A DNA stretch of 40,031 nt from assembly GCA_002420105.1 (NCBI GenBank), contig DIHJ01000112.1:676-40706 (forward strand). The letters are read 5' to 3'. The notes under the pieces were generated by a model, which worked only from the letters and a program-made list of their open reading frames with translations, made no database searches and was not told where the DNA came from. This stretch comes from Nitrospira sp. UBA5699. Its GTDB lineage: Bacteria > Nitrospirota > Nitrospiria > Nitrospirales > Nitrospiraceae. The position numbers were made by a program, and so were the translations under genes. Each line of letters begins with the position of its first letter. The first letter of the stretch is position 1. This document shows, one piece after another, positions 23,683 to 32,263 of the stretch.

Positions 23683-23735
23683 CGATGTGGAGTCAGAGCA
23701 CGATACCAACAAGAACAATCTAATTCCAGCAATAG

Positions 23736-23766
23736 TTGATAAAATGATATAAAAAGTATATCATTT
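23736..23766 (+). promoter_or_regulatory. Promoter with embedded palindromic operator for the divergent operon
   Basis: TTGATA (23736-23741) and TATCAT (23759-23764), 17 bp apart, form a good sigma70-like promoter. A perfect inverted repeat, AAATGATATA-AAAAG-TATATCATTT (23742-23766), fills the spacer and covers the -10 box. A dimeric repressor bound there would block the polymerase. The HTH protein encoded at 24613 is an obvious candidate for autoregulation. Together with the neighbouring sites this 314-bp gap (23516-23829) is the control region for both divergent operons; I see no gene in it. Confidence 0.5.
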
Positions 23767-23829
23767 GAGCCATTGGAAGGTGTCGCGCGATTCTCGGCGA
23801 TCCATCCACCTGTCCCCCGGAGGTCACCG

Positions 23830-24561
23830 ATGACGTTCTACGAGGAAATGAGGACGGTCGTGCTCGGACACGGGGCCATCAACAATTCATACCTCGCTCG
23901 TTTCCAATGTGGAGATCTCACCGATGTCGAGGTGAAAGAATTCGCGATCGAGTTCTACAACTTCGCTCGTTTCTTTCCCCGCATCCTGGTATCCCAGCTG
24001 GTGAACACCGAGGACGAGCAGGTGGCCGATGAACTGACCAAGGTCCTCTACTCCGAGTTGGGCGACGGGCAGACCAGACATCGCCACGAGCTCCTCTATC
24101 GAGACTTTCTGCGATCCCTAGGCATCGACGTGCACGAAGCTATGTCCAGCCCCATGCTCCCCTCGACCCGCGCGTATATCGCGGGGATGGAACACCTGTA
24201 CAGCGACGGCAATCACGCCAAAGCTCTGGGCGCATCCTTTGGCCTGGAGAACATGGCCATCACGATGTGGGATCACCTGATCCCGGGACTCACACACCTC
24301 AAGACCACCCGCTATCCCCGGATGGACATCACCTACTTCACATTTCACCGGCAGCTCGAATCCACCCATGAGGAAGCGATGGAGCATGCGGTGGCAGCCG
24401 TGCAGGGCGCCACCAATGCCGGCATGTCCGATCAGGAAAAGAACGACTTTCGATCCGGGGTCAATGCCGTACTCGGCTATCTTGAAGGGTTCTGGCTCGG
24501 CTTGGAGCAGCGAAGGGCTCCCGACCGGAAGACCCGCGACATCCACCACCAGGTGGCATGA
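23830..24561 (+). CDS. Haem-oxygenase-fold putative diiron oxygenase/oxidase (TenA/PqqC/CADD-like)
   Basis: The 243-residue all-helical protein carries a spaced carboxylate/histidine set as in haem-oxygenase-like diiron enzymes: E76 in YSELGDG, H84 or H86 in RHRHELL, E140 in FGLENMA, H173 in FTFHRQL, and E181/E182 plus H186 in THEEAMEHAV. Relatives include TenA, PqqC, UndA and CADD, which do quite different chemistry, so no substrate is assigned. The ATG at 23830 has GGAGG 8 bases upstream; the frame upstream of it looks non-coding. It is the first gene of an operon with a regulator and a tryptophanase-like lyase. An oxidative step on an amino acid or its product is an inference only. Confidence 0.72.
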   Translation: MTFYEEMRTVVLGHGAINNSYLARFQCGDLTDVEVKEFAIEFYNFARFFPRILVSQLVNTEDEQVADELTKVLYSELGDGQTRHRHELLYRDFLRSLGIDVHEAMSSPMLPSTRAYIAGMEHLYSDGNHAKALGASFGLENMAITMWDHLIPGLTHLKTTRYPRMDITYFTFHRQLESTHEEAMEHAVAAVQGATNAGMSDQEKNDFRSGVNAVLGYLEGFWLGLEQRRAPDRKTRDIHHQVA

Positions 24562-24612
24562 GGTCATTCCTCTGAACGAGAAACTCCGGCCATCTTGGTG
24601 AAGGAGCGCTGC

Positions 24613-25575
24613 ATGTCAGAAATCTCTAAGTATCTCGAGGCCATCAAGGACCGTTACGAGCTCGGCAGCGATTACGCGCTGGCCGGAAAACTCGGCATCG
24701 CCCAACCGGACGCCAATCTGATGCGTCGGGGGCTCAAAATTCCGAAACCGGAACTCTGCATCAAGATGGCAAAGCTCCTCAACAAAAACCCCGTGGAACT
24801 CCTGCTGATCGCGCAAAAAGACAAGGCCCCCTCCTCTGCCAAAGAATACTGGACCCTCGCACTGACGGCCGTCGACGTCATGCTCCACGTTCCGAAGCAT
24901 CCCAAGTACATTCCGCGCAAGGTCGAGGCAATCGGGCGCGAACTTCGCCAGCTTGAAACGCAGACCCTGACGTATGAAGGCGCGGAGGCGAACGCCGAGG
25001 CGGTCCGGCTGGTTCAAACGGCCGAACACTCGATCGATGCGCTGATGGAGCGATGGAACATCTGGAAGAAAGGCGAGGCCCTGTATCCGAACTACCTCCT
25101 GGCCAACCAGGCCGCGGCCAAACGGGGTGTGATCATTCGTCGTCTGTTGGTCCTGACCCGCGAGCAAATGCAACAGGATGCGGTCGTGGCGGATGCCATC
25201 CAGGTCATGGACGACCAGCACAGGGCGGGAATCAAGATTTTCTATGCGTTCCGTGAGGAATTGGAACGGGCTCCCGCGTTCCAGCGCTTTGAGGAGGATT
25301 ACAACCGCCAGGGCGCGGCGAGAGACCTCAATGCAGCCATATTTGATCGAGAAATTCTCATTTTCTCGCAATTATACGGTCAAGTGGAGCTCGGCGTCGT
25401 GGGCAAGCCGACGCCCATCACCATGATCAATCAATTGGAGATCACGTGGAAGCCGGATCTGCTCCGCGATCTCGATCCCGCTCCGCTGTTCGACATGACC
25501 CGCTATGTGTTTGAGTACGAAGGCCCGCAGGCCTTCAAGCTGGAATTAGCTCGATTCAAAAGGTCTGTCCGATGA
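24613..25575 (+). CDS. HTH regulator with PLD-like C-terminal domain
   Basis: The 320-residue protein has an N-terminal helix-turn-helix (residues 1-70, with SDYALAGKLGIAQPDANLMRRG) like phage-type XRE/DUF3693 proteins. Residues about 137-250 (AEHSIDALMERWNIWKKGE, RGVIIRRLLVL, GIKIFYAF, AAIFDREILIF) resemble the phospholipase-D-like fold found as a sensory or effector domain behind HTH modules. The catalytic HKD motif is not seen, so a binding role is more likely than hydrolysis. The ATG at 24613 has AAGGAG upstream. Its stop overlaps the next start by 4 bp. It probably regulates this operon or the divergent one. Confidence 0.65.
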   Translation: MSEISKYLEAIKDRYELGSDYALAGKLGIAQPDANLMRRGLKIPKPELCIKMAKLLNKNPVELLLIAQKDKAPSSAKEYWTLALTAVDVMLHVPKHPKYIPRKVEAIGRELRQLETQTLTYEGAEANAEAVRLVQTAEHSIDALMERWNIWKKGEALYPNYLLANQAAAKRGVIIRRLLVLTREQMQQDAVVADAIQVMDDQHRAGIKIFYAFREELERAPAFQRFEEDYNRQGAARDLNAAIFDREILIFSQLYGQVELGVVGKPTPITMINQLEITWKPDLLRDLDPAPLFDMTRYVFEYEGPQAFKLELARFKRSVR

Positions 25576-26978
25576 AATTCCCCTCCGAGCCGTTCAAAAT
25601 CAAAGTGGTGGAGCCCATCCGTCGCACGACGCGCGAGGAGCGCGACCGGCTCCTGCGCGAGGCCGGCTACAACCTGTTCCAGGTGCCGGCCGAGAGCGTG
25701 TACATGGACCTCTTGACCGACAGCGGCACCTCGGCCATGAGCGATCATCAGTGGGCGGGCTTGATGCTTGGAGACGAGTCCTATGCCGGCAGCAGGAACT
25801 ACTACCATTTCGAAGAAACCGTGCGGTCCATCTTCGGCTACCGGCATGTGATCCCCACGCATCAGGGCCGCATGGCGGAGAATCTCCTCTTCTCCACGGT
25901 GGTGAAGTCCGGCATGTGCGTTCCCAACAATATTCATTTCGACACCACGCGGGCGAACATTGAGCATCAGGGAGCCCAGGCGCTGGATGTGGTGGTCAAA
26001 GAGGCCTATGACCCGCACTGCGTGTTGCCGTTCAAGGGAAACATGGATCTGGGCCGGTTGGAGGACACGATCACTCGTGTCGGGCGGGACCGCATTCCGC
26101 TGGTCATGTTGACGATCACCAACAACAGCGGCGGCGGGCAACCGGTGTCGCTGGAGAACATCCGGCAGACCCGTGCGCTGCTGAACCGTTACCGCATTCC
26201 TCTCTTCTTCGATGCCTGTCGTTTCGCCGAGAACTGTTTCTTCATCAAGGAGCGCGAGCCCGGGTACGCGGGCAAGTCGGTTCACGACATCGCGCGGGAG
26301 CTGTTCAGCTACGGGGACGGGTGCACCATGTCGGCCAAAAAGGACGGCCTGGCGAACATCGGGGGATTTCTCAGCCTGAACGATGATCGATGGGCGCAAG
26401 ACATCACCAACATGCTCATCCTGGTCGAAGGTTTTCCGACCTACGGCGGATTGGCCGGCCGGGATCTGGAAGCGATGGCCAGAGGGCTTCGCGAAGTGCT
26501 GGACGAGGACTATCTCAGCTTCCGGGTCGGGCAAGTCCGCTATCTGGGAGAGTTGCTGAACCAGGCAGGAGTGCCCATTCTCGAACCCGTCGGAGGGCAC
26601 GCCGTCTATCTCAACGCGAAGGAATTTCTGCCACACCTTCCGCAAGAAGAATTTCCCGCCCAATCGTTGGCCGTCGCTCTCTATCGGGACTACGGAATCC
26701 GGGGAGTCGAAATCGGCACGGTGATGTTCGGCAAGAAAGATGCGGCAACCGGTCGAACGATCCATCCGGCACTCGAGATGGTGCGGCTGGCCATTCCGCG
26801 CCGGGTCTATACGAACATGCAGATCACCTATGTCGCAGAATCGATCATCGAGCTGTACCGCCGGCGCGAGGGAATTCAAGGTCTCACCTTGACCTATGAG
26901 GCGCCGATGCTGCGCCACTTCACGGCGCGATTTGAGGAGATTCAACAGCAGCCTCTCCTGCAGCACACGGCGTCGTAA
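25572..26978 (+). CDS. tnaA: Beta-eliminating lyase, tryptophanase-like
   Basis: The 468-residue PLP enzyme belongs to the tryptophanase/tyrosine phenol-lyase family: DLLTDSGTSAMS, Y71 in DESYAGS, R100 in THQGR, and the PLP lysine K257 in TMSAKKD. Length and numbering coincide with Citrobacter tyrosine phenol-lyase, but specificity positions do not. T124 of that enzyme is Asp here, R381 is Ile, and the LRFF motif is LRHF with a histidine as in tryptophanase. This predicts L-tryptophan to indole, pyruvate and ammonia. The N-terminal VVEPIRRTTREER also resembles tryptophanase. It is translationally coupled to the HTH gene. Tyrosine phenol-lyase activity is the alternative. Confidence 0.78.
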   Translation: MKFPSEPFKIKVVEPIRRTTREERDRLLREAGYNLFQVPAESVYMDLLTDSGTSAMSDHQWAGLMLGDESYAGSRNYYHFEETVRSIFGYRHVIPTHQGRMAENLLFSTVVKSGMCVPNNIHFDTTRANIEHQGAQALDVVVKEAYDPHCVLPFKGNMDLGRLEDTITRVGRDRIPLVMLTITNNSGGGQPVSLENIRQTRALLNRYRIPLFFDACRFAENCFFIKEREPGYAGKSVHDIARELFSYGDGCTMSAKKDGLANIGGFLSLNDDRWAQDITNMLILVEGFPTYGGLAGRDLEAMARGLREVLDEDYLSFRVGQVRYLGELLNQAGVPILEPVGGHAVYLNAKEFLPHLPQEEFPAQSLAVALYRDYGIRGVEIGTVMFGKKDAATGRTIHPALEMVRLAIPRRVYTNMQITYVAESIIELYRRREGIQGLTLTYEAPMLRHFTARFEEIQQQPLLQHTAS

Positions 26979-26988
26979 CGGAGCACCT

Positions 26989-28911
26989 ATGGCGTCCCTA
27001 TTCAAAGGCCTCGAACACATCGAAGAAGCCCGGGAGCAGTTGACCGGCCACGGTTTCATGGCAGGCCTCTACGTGGGAAGGCCTGACTTTTCCCTGCTGC
27101 TCCCGCCGGAAGAATCAACGGAACAGAAAGCGGCGTGGGAGCGGTATCAGCCCCGGTTGGAAACCTTCCTCAGAACGCACGTCGATCCGGATGAAATCGA
27201 ACGGACGGCGAAGATTCCCGATTCCGTACTGAAGGGGTTGTTCGCACTCGGCGCGTTCGGCATGAAAATCCCCACCGAGTACGGGGGACTGGGCTTCTCC
27301 TATACGAACTACGGGCGGGCGCTGATGCTCATGGCAAGTTGGAGCAATATCCTGGCCCTGACCGTCGCCGTGCCGCAGTCCATCGGCATCGCCATGCCGA
27401 TACTTCTGTTCGGCAGCGAAGAGCAGAAGCACAAGTATTTGCCGATCGTCGCTCGCGAATCCATCTCGGCCTTCGCGCTTACCGAGTCGAATACCGGGTC
27501 GGACGCCGCCAATATCCGGACGGAGGCGGTGTTGGATTCCAGCGGCACGGCCTTTGTGGTGAACGGCGAAAAGCTCTGGTGCACGAACGGTTCCATCGCC
27601 CGCTATGTCACATTGATCGCACGGGTCCCGGCAAAACGGCTCACACATAACGGGCAACCTGTCTGGATCCCGGTCCCGGAAGGCAAGGGTGCGGATGAGC
27701 AGGTCCACACCGCCTTCATCCTCGACATGGAGACGCCGGGCGTCCGGGTGCGACAGCGATGCCAGTTCGAAGGCTGCAGGGGCATTGAGAACGCCCACAT
27801 GACGTTCTCCGGCGCCCGCATCCCGGCCACAAACGTGATCGGTGAGGTCGGGCGAGGACTCAAGTATGCCCTGACGATTCTCAATGTCGGTCGGGCGATC
27901 AGCATCCCGGCCATCTGCCTCGGTATGGCCAAACAGGCCTGGCAGCCGACGCTCGATCGGGCCAACCAGCGACTGACCTTCCAGAAGCCACTCAGCGAGC
28001 GACAGACGCAGCGTATGAGAGTGGGGCGCATGGCTGCGGGTCTCTTCGCCATGGAAGCCCTCGCTTCGACCGTGTGGCGCATGGCCGACCAGCACACCTA
28101 CGATGTCCGCATCGAAGCAGCCATCGCCAAGATTTTGTGTTCGGAGAGAGCGATCCGGTTCCTGAAAGATGCCCAGATTATTTTCGGCGGCATGGGGTAC
28201 GAAACGGCGGAGTCCAAGCGGTTTCGCGGAGAACCGGCGTTCGGCATCGAGCAACTGGTCCGGGATGCCGAGATGTATCGGATCGGCGAAGGGGCCACGG
28301 ACGTCATGCGACCGTTTGTCGCACGGGAAGGGCTCAACACGCATCTTGAGCTCGCTCGAAACTACGTCGATGAGCGGGTGACCGGTCTTCGCCGGCTCAC
28401 AGAGTTGCGCCATCTCCTGAGATTCTATATCCCCTGGTACGGGAGGCAATGGACGCGCAGGCGGATACCGGGCCGGCCTGAGTTCCAACACCTCCGGGTC
28501 CGGTCCAAACTGGCTTTCGTCGAACGAGCGAGTCGTCGGCTTGCGCGGGCGATTTTCTATGCCATGCTGTTTCATCGGCAAGCATTGCAGGATGACCAAG
28601 GCCGCCAAAACCGGATCGAGATCGTCGGCGAAGACCTTCTTGTGATTGCGGCGACAGCCCTCTATGCCGAACGGCAAGAACAGACCGCCGGGCGTCCGGA
28701 GGTTTGGGATCTTGCAGAGGAAGTCTTCCGCGAAGGCAAGCAGCACATCGAACAACACATTCGGGAACTCATTCGCAACCGTGATGAACTGGTGACCGCC
28801 GTCGGGAGAAAGGCGCTCAGCGGCACGTACCCTTCGCTCTCGGACGGAATCATCCGGCGCGGCCTTCACGATTACCTGTTCAGACGGGAGAGTGAGCGAA
28901 AAGCAATCTGA
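26989..28911 (+). CDS. Large acyl-CoA dehydrogenase (VLCAD/ACAD9-like)
   Basis: The 640-residue flavoenzyme has AFALTESNTGSDAANI near 161, an FAD-binding IIFGGMGYETAESKRFRG segment near 397, and the catalytic-base position E434 in RIGEGATDVMR. About 190 further residues form a C-terminal helical extension, as in very-long-chain acyl-CoA dehydrogenases. It should make 2-enoyl-CoA from acyl-CoA. The ATG at 26989 has GGAG upstream, 10 bp after the lyase stop; the earlier frame overlaps that gene and is not credible. Its link to a tryptophanase-like gene is unexpected. It might instead serve the butyryl- or isovaleryl-CoA steps missing from the other operon. Confidence 0.87.
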   Translation: MASLFKGLEHIEEAREQLTGHGFMAGLYVGRPDFSLLLPPEESTEQKAAWERYQPRLETFLRTHVDPDEIERTAKIPDSVLKGLFALGAFGMKIPTEYGGLGFSYTNYGRALMLMASWSNILALTVAVPQSIGIAMPILLFGSEEQKHKYLPIVARESISAFALTESNTGSDAANIRTEAVLDSSGTAFVVNGEKLWCTNGSIARYVTLIARVPAKRLTHNGQPVWIPVPEGKGADEQVHTAFILDMETPGVRVRQRCQFEGCRGIENAHMTFSGARIPATNVIGEVGRGLKYALTILNVGRAISIPAICLGMAKQAWQPTLDRANQRLTFQKPLSERQTQRMRVGRMAAGLFAMEALASTVWRMADQHTYDVRIEAAIAKILCSERAIRFLKDAQIIFGGMGYETAESKRFRGEPAFGIEQLVRDAEMYRIGEGATDVMRPFVAREGLNTHLELARNYVDERVTGLRRLTELRHLLRFYIPWYGRQWTRRRIPGRPEFQHLRVRSKLAFVERASRRLARAIFYAMLFHRQALQDDQGRQNRIEIVGEDLLVIAATALYAERQEQTAGRPEVWDLAEEVFREGKQHIEQHIRELIRNRDELVTAVGRKALSGTYPSLSDGIIRRGLHDYLFRRESERKAI

Positions 28912-28976
28912 TCCCGCACTCCGCCATCTGTGGTAATACCCCGTCGGATCCCACCTTCATCCGGCTTGAGGAGGAC

Positions 28977-29021
28977 ACTGCCGGTGCCCTCCCGACACCG
29001 TCCGTGAGCAGTTACCTTTTT
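28977..29021 (+). terminator. Possible terminator after the four-gene operon
   Basis: Nested inverted repeats ACTGC/GCAGT (28977-28981 and 29008-29012) and CGGTG/CACCG (28982-28986 and 28996-29000) are followed by a T5 run at 29017-29021. The position, about 65 bp after the last stop codon, fits termination. The outer stem is short and the T run is offset, so the call is tentative. Confidence 0.35.
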
Positions 29022-29135
29022 CCGAGACGCCCCTGAGGACAACGTCACGCATGTCACGAGCAGTTGTACTATCATACAGGCACTTGCACTCTTCATTGTG
29101 GCCGCCACGGAGCCGTGCCAAGTTGAGATGAGCAT

Positions 29136-30126
29136 ATGCGCGCATGGTTGCTAGACTCTGATGGCGTCGAAAGGCTGCGGCTGGGTGAGATGCCGGATCC
29201 TCAGCCGGGCCCGGCCCAGGTGCTGCTGAACATGAGGGTTGCGGCGCTGAACCCCGCGGATGCGTTTCTGGCGAGGAGAATGTACCCGGCCAAGCCGCCG
29301 CTGCAGCGCATTCGCGGGCGTGACGGCGTGGGCGACGTGCTGGCGGTCGGGCCCGGCGTGGACCATGTCCATGTGGGCGAGACTCTGGGCATCCTCCGTG
29401 GCGATGCGGGGGTGAACGCGTGGGGGACTCTGGCCGAGCAAGTCGTGGTCCCCGCGGAAAGTGTGATACGCATTCCCCCGGGGCTGGTCCCTCGAAGAGA
29501 CGGCTGGCGCCCCGTTGGTTTTTTTGACCGCGTGGCAGGCCTTGACGCAGTGGAACGAGCCTCCGGCGCCTCCTGATGCCGGATCTGTCCTCCTCGGGAC
29601 CGGCGCGTCAGGCGGCATTGCGTCAGTGCTGCTTGGGAAATCGATGCAGCTCATCGTGGTGGCCTTGTCACGCAGTGCGGAGAAGGGCGTCAGGTTGAAG
29701 ACACTCGGAGCTGATTTCGTGTTTGATCCGGCGGACAGAAACCTCGTCAAGGCCGTAGCAGCGGCGATCAGTCCAAAGAGAGTCGACCTGGCGGTCGACA
29801 GCGCGGGAGGCGCGCTGTTGCCTCAGGTGGTCGCACTGCTTGGCCATGGAGGCCGGATCAGCGTGGTCGGCAGGAGCGGGGGGATCGTGCGGGACTTCAA
29901 CACGGCGACCCTGTTGTTTCGCCGCATCCGGATGGGCGGAGCCTCGGTCGGGGACTATACGGTCCAAGCCGGGCACGCGGCGTGGAAGGAGATTGTCGAC
30001 CGACTGAATGTTATAGGACAGCGGCCGGAGGTGGACGCGGTTTTCCCGTTCGAGAACGTGAAGACGGGATTCGTGCGATTGGCACAAGGGCCCATGGGAA
30101 AGATGCTGGTGCAGGTGGCCGACTAA
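29136..30126 (+). pseudogene. Quinone oxidoreductase-like MDR gene, frameshifted at a T7 run
   Basis: Two overlapping frames (29136-29576 and 29515-30126) together encode one medium-chain dehydrogenase/reductase of about 329 residues. The N-terminal GroES-like part (RVAALNPADAFLARRMYP, RGRDGVGDVLAVGPGVDH) is in the first frame. The Rossmann part (LLGTGASGGIASVLLGK and VDLAVDSAGGALLPQ) is in the second. Family members reduce quinones or enones with NADPH and lack the zinc sites. The frames join at a homopolymer of seven T at 29519-29525; six T would restore a continuous gene through GFLTAWQAL. The break could be a real mutation, a slippery on/off switch or an assembly error. Confidence 0.75.
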
Positions 30127-30143
30127 GATCGGCCTCTTGCTCG

Positions 30144-30158
30144 GCTGATGCGATCAGC
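30144..30158. terminator. Hairpin between convergent genes, possible bidirectional terminator
   Basis: GCTGAT-GCG-ATCAGC has perfect 6-bp arms and lies in the 41-bp gap between the convergent oxidoreductase and acyl-CoA dehydrogenase genes. No clear T run follows on either strand, so it may only be a weak or Rho-assisted terminator. Confidence 0.3.
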
Positions 30159-30167
30159 GATAGTGAC

Positions 30168-32033
30168 TCATTTGTCGAGCAGCGGCACGATCCCCTCTTC
30201 AAGCCACGTATATTCCCCTTGCATGATTTGTCGCGCCAGATTGAACACGCTTCTGTCTTTCTTGTGCCCCCGGACCCTCGTCAGCAGGGATGGGACTGGA
30301 TCGAGCCTCTCCGCCAGGTCCCGGCAGAAAAAGTCGGTCAACTCGCTGATGCCCGGTTTCAGCCGCATCTCCGGTTGCGAGGCATACCAGAGCGTCGCGG
30401 CCATGGGAAAGAGCAGGAGGCTGTCGTTCACCAGATGCTCGAGCAGCAGTTGTTTGTGATGCAGGCTCTGGCGGTGGCGGACCGTGGCGGCGAGCGTCTC
30501 GCGCGTCAGCCTGCGCGAGCGCGACTCGATGAAGCGAACCCACGGGGCGTAATCCTTTCCGAACATTGCGGAAGCATCCCCCGCTTGCAGGGGCGGGTGA
30601 CAGGACCGGAGCGCCATGCGCGCATAGTAGAGAGCCGCATCCGTCTTTTGTGACGCCGATCCCTGGAGCAACGCGAGGCCTTTGTCGATGTAGGGCGACA
30701 GGGCCTCCCGCGCCATCCAGATACGCAGGATCTCGCTCGTCCCCTCCCACACCAGATTGATGCGCGCATCGCGCAGCATGCGCATGACCGGGATCGGCAC
30801 CTCCCCGCACCGGCGCTGCGACTCGACGGTCATGAAACCCCGGCCTCCGCGGACCTGGAACAGGTCGTTGACCACATCCCAGTACCACTCGCTTCCGATG
30901 ATTTTTGCGGCCGCCGACTCCAGCCGGAGATCCCCCTTCTTGCCGGCCCAGGCTCCGCAGAAGGCCATCACGGCTTCGAGCGCCAGGGCATAGGCCGCGG
31001 CGCGGCAGAGTTTCTCTCCGATCAAACTGTGTTCTCCGATCGGTTTGTTCCACTGGATGCGGGTGCGCCCCCACCAGCGCATCACGGACAGACATTGCTT
31101 GATGCCTCCCAGACAGGCGGCCGGAAGCGTCAGGCGGCCGACCGTGAGGGTGGCGAGCGCGATCCGCAAACCGTCCTCTTCGCTCCCGAGACGATTGTCG
31201 GCCGGAACATAAACGTTGGTGAAGGTCGGTGCGCCGTTGTAAATCCCCCTCACACCATCGAAACGCAGGCGGGTGACGGAGCATCCAGGCCATTGGGTTT
31301 CGACGATGAAGGCCCCGTACCGCTTCTGTGCCCGGGGGTCCTGAAGCTCCTCCGGCCGGTCGACGATGCGTGCGATGACGACGAGCATGGAAGACAGGAA
31401 CAGGCCGTCCTGCTTGGCGGAATTCGTGATGAAGAACTTCTCTCCCGAAAGGCGGTACCCAACGGTCCGCCCGTCCTCCCTGACGCGGACGGCGTACGTT
31501 TCCACCTTGGAGATATCGCAGCCCACGTGACGTTCCGTAAGGGCAAACCCCGAGATTTCTCCCCTCGCGAGCCTGGGAAGATACTTGGCCTTTTGCGCTT
31601 CCGTTCCGAACAGACGCAGCGGCTCGGGAACGCCGATCGATTGGGCCGCCGACAGAAAGACGGTAAGCGAGGCGTCGAGACTGCCGCACAGGGTGGCGAC
31701 CTTCTGATACTCGTATTGAGTGAATTCCTGTCCACCGAAGCGTTTGGGAATCTTGATGCCCAGGGCTCCGAGGTCGGCAAGCACCTTCAATAGCGGCTCG
31801 GGGAGCTCCCCCTCGCGATCAACCAGATCGGGATCCAGGGGAACGAGAGCGGATTTGAATTGGTCCAGGAATCTCAGGGCGGAGGCACGCGTCTCGGGGA
31901 TGCCGATGGAGCTGAAGAGCTCCCATCGAACGTCGCTTTCGAACAGGCCTGCAAGGAACCCGGAATAGGCAGCCTTGTCGCGGGCGGTCTCTGCCACCGC
32001 CACAGACCCTTGAAACAGCTCCCGGTCGGCCAT
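30168..32033 (-). CDS. Acyl-CoA dehydrogenase, FadE-like
   Basis: The 621-residue flavoenzyme has SGFALTERHVGCDISKV near 161, FFITNSAKQDGLF near 200, VRGGRGFMTVESQRR near 394, and the catalytic-base position E430 in LVWEGTSEILRIW. The substrate-side motif is the unusual LTERHVGCD in place of the more common LTEPxAGSD. A C-terminal extension makes it VLCAD/ACAD9-sized. The ATG at 32033 follows AGGTGG; a GTG at 32042 is the alternative. It is divergent from the thiolase, FadJ and FadD genes and should supply the first step of the fatty-acid beta-oxidation set. Confidence 0.88.
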   Translation of the reverse strand: MADRELFQGSVAVAETARDKAAYSGFLAGLFESDVRWELFSSIGIPETRASALRFLDQFKSALVPLDPDLVDREGELPEPLLKVLADLGALGIKIPKRFGGQEFTQYEYQKVATLCGSLDASLTVFLSAAQSIGVPEPLRLFGTEAQKAKYLPRLARGEISGFALTERHVGCDISKVETYAVRVREDGRTVGYRLSGEKFFITNSAKQDGLFLSSMLVVIARIVDRPEELQDPRAQKRYGAFIVETQWPGCSVTRLRFDGVRGIYNGAPTFTNVYVPADNRLGSEEDGLRIALATLTVGRLTLPAACLGGIKQCLSVMRWWGRTRIQWNKPIGEHSLIGEKLCRAAAYALALEAVMAFCGAWAGKKGDLRLESAAAKIIGSEWYWDVVNDLFQVRGGRGFMTVESQRRCGEVPIPVMRMLRDARINLVWEGTSEILRIWMAREALSPYIDKGLALLQGSASQKTDAALYYARMALRSCHPPLQAGDASAMFGKDYAPWVRFIESRSRRLTRETLAATVRHRQSLHHKQLLLEHLVNDSLLLFPMAATLWYASQPEMRLKPGISELTDFFCRDLAERLDPVPSLLTRVRGHKKDRSVFNLARQIMQGEYTWLEEGIVPLLDK

Positions 32034-32158
32034 CGGCGCCACCTACCATTCCGTGCCAAGCCTGGTTACCGTGCTAGTACTCTACCACCGCAGTCATCGT
32101 TTGTGCGCCAAGATTCGCACGTCCCCCTCGTTTAGGGAAGTTACTGATACTTCAGAGA

Positions 32159-32195
32159 GCGGATGAGGAGTCCGCATCGTGGTAACATATATAAA
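32159..32195 (+). promoter_or_regulatory. Inverted repeat and AT-rich box upstream of the thiolase gene
   Basis: GCGGA-TGAGGAG-TCCGC (32159-32175) has perfect 5-bp arms. It is followed by a TATATAAA stretch (32188-32195) that could be a -10 element. No good -35 is present at the right distance; the inverted repeat occupies that place, so activator-dependent transcription is possible. The 230-bp gap between the divergent genes holds no credible coding sequence. Confidence 0.25.
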
Positions 32196-32263
32196 AGTCC
32201 GGCGTCTGGCCCGCCGCCAGTACGCGCTTACACACCCTTCCGAATGCCGTAACGGACAGCGGT

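Noticed and set aside
23493..23732. Minus-strand frame of 79 codons in the AT-rich control region
   Set aside because: It overlaps the HPPD-like start, lacks a ribosome-binding site and covers the promoter region.
25503..27059. 518-codon minus-strand frame opposite the tryptophanase-like gene
   Set aside because: It is a GC-driven antisense shadow of a gene with clear catalytic motifs on the plus strand.
27115..28869. 584-codon minus-strand frame opposite the acyl-CoA dehydrogenase
   Set aside because: Antisense shadow; its translation has no recognisable family motif, whereas the plus-strand protein does.
29515..30126. Second half of the oxidoreductase as an independent gene
   Set aside because: It begins inside the T7 run without a ribosome-binding site and continues the same family domain, so it is the second half of a frameshifted gene.
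30199..31689. 496-codon frame overlapping the fadE-like gene on the same strand
   Set aside because: Out-of-frame arginine-rich translation of the true gene, without domain motifs.
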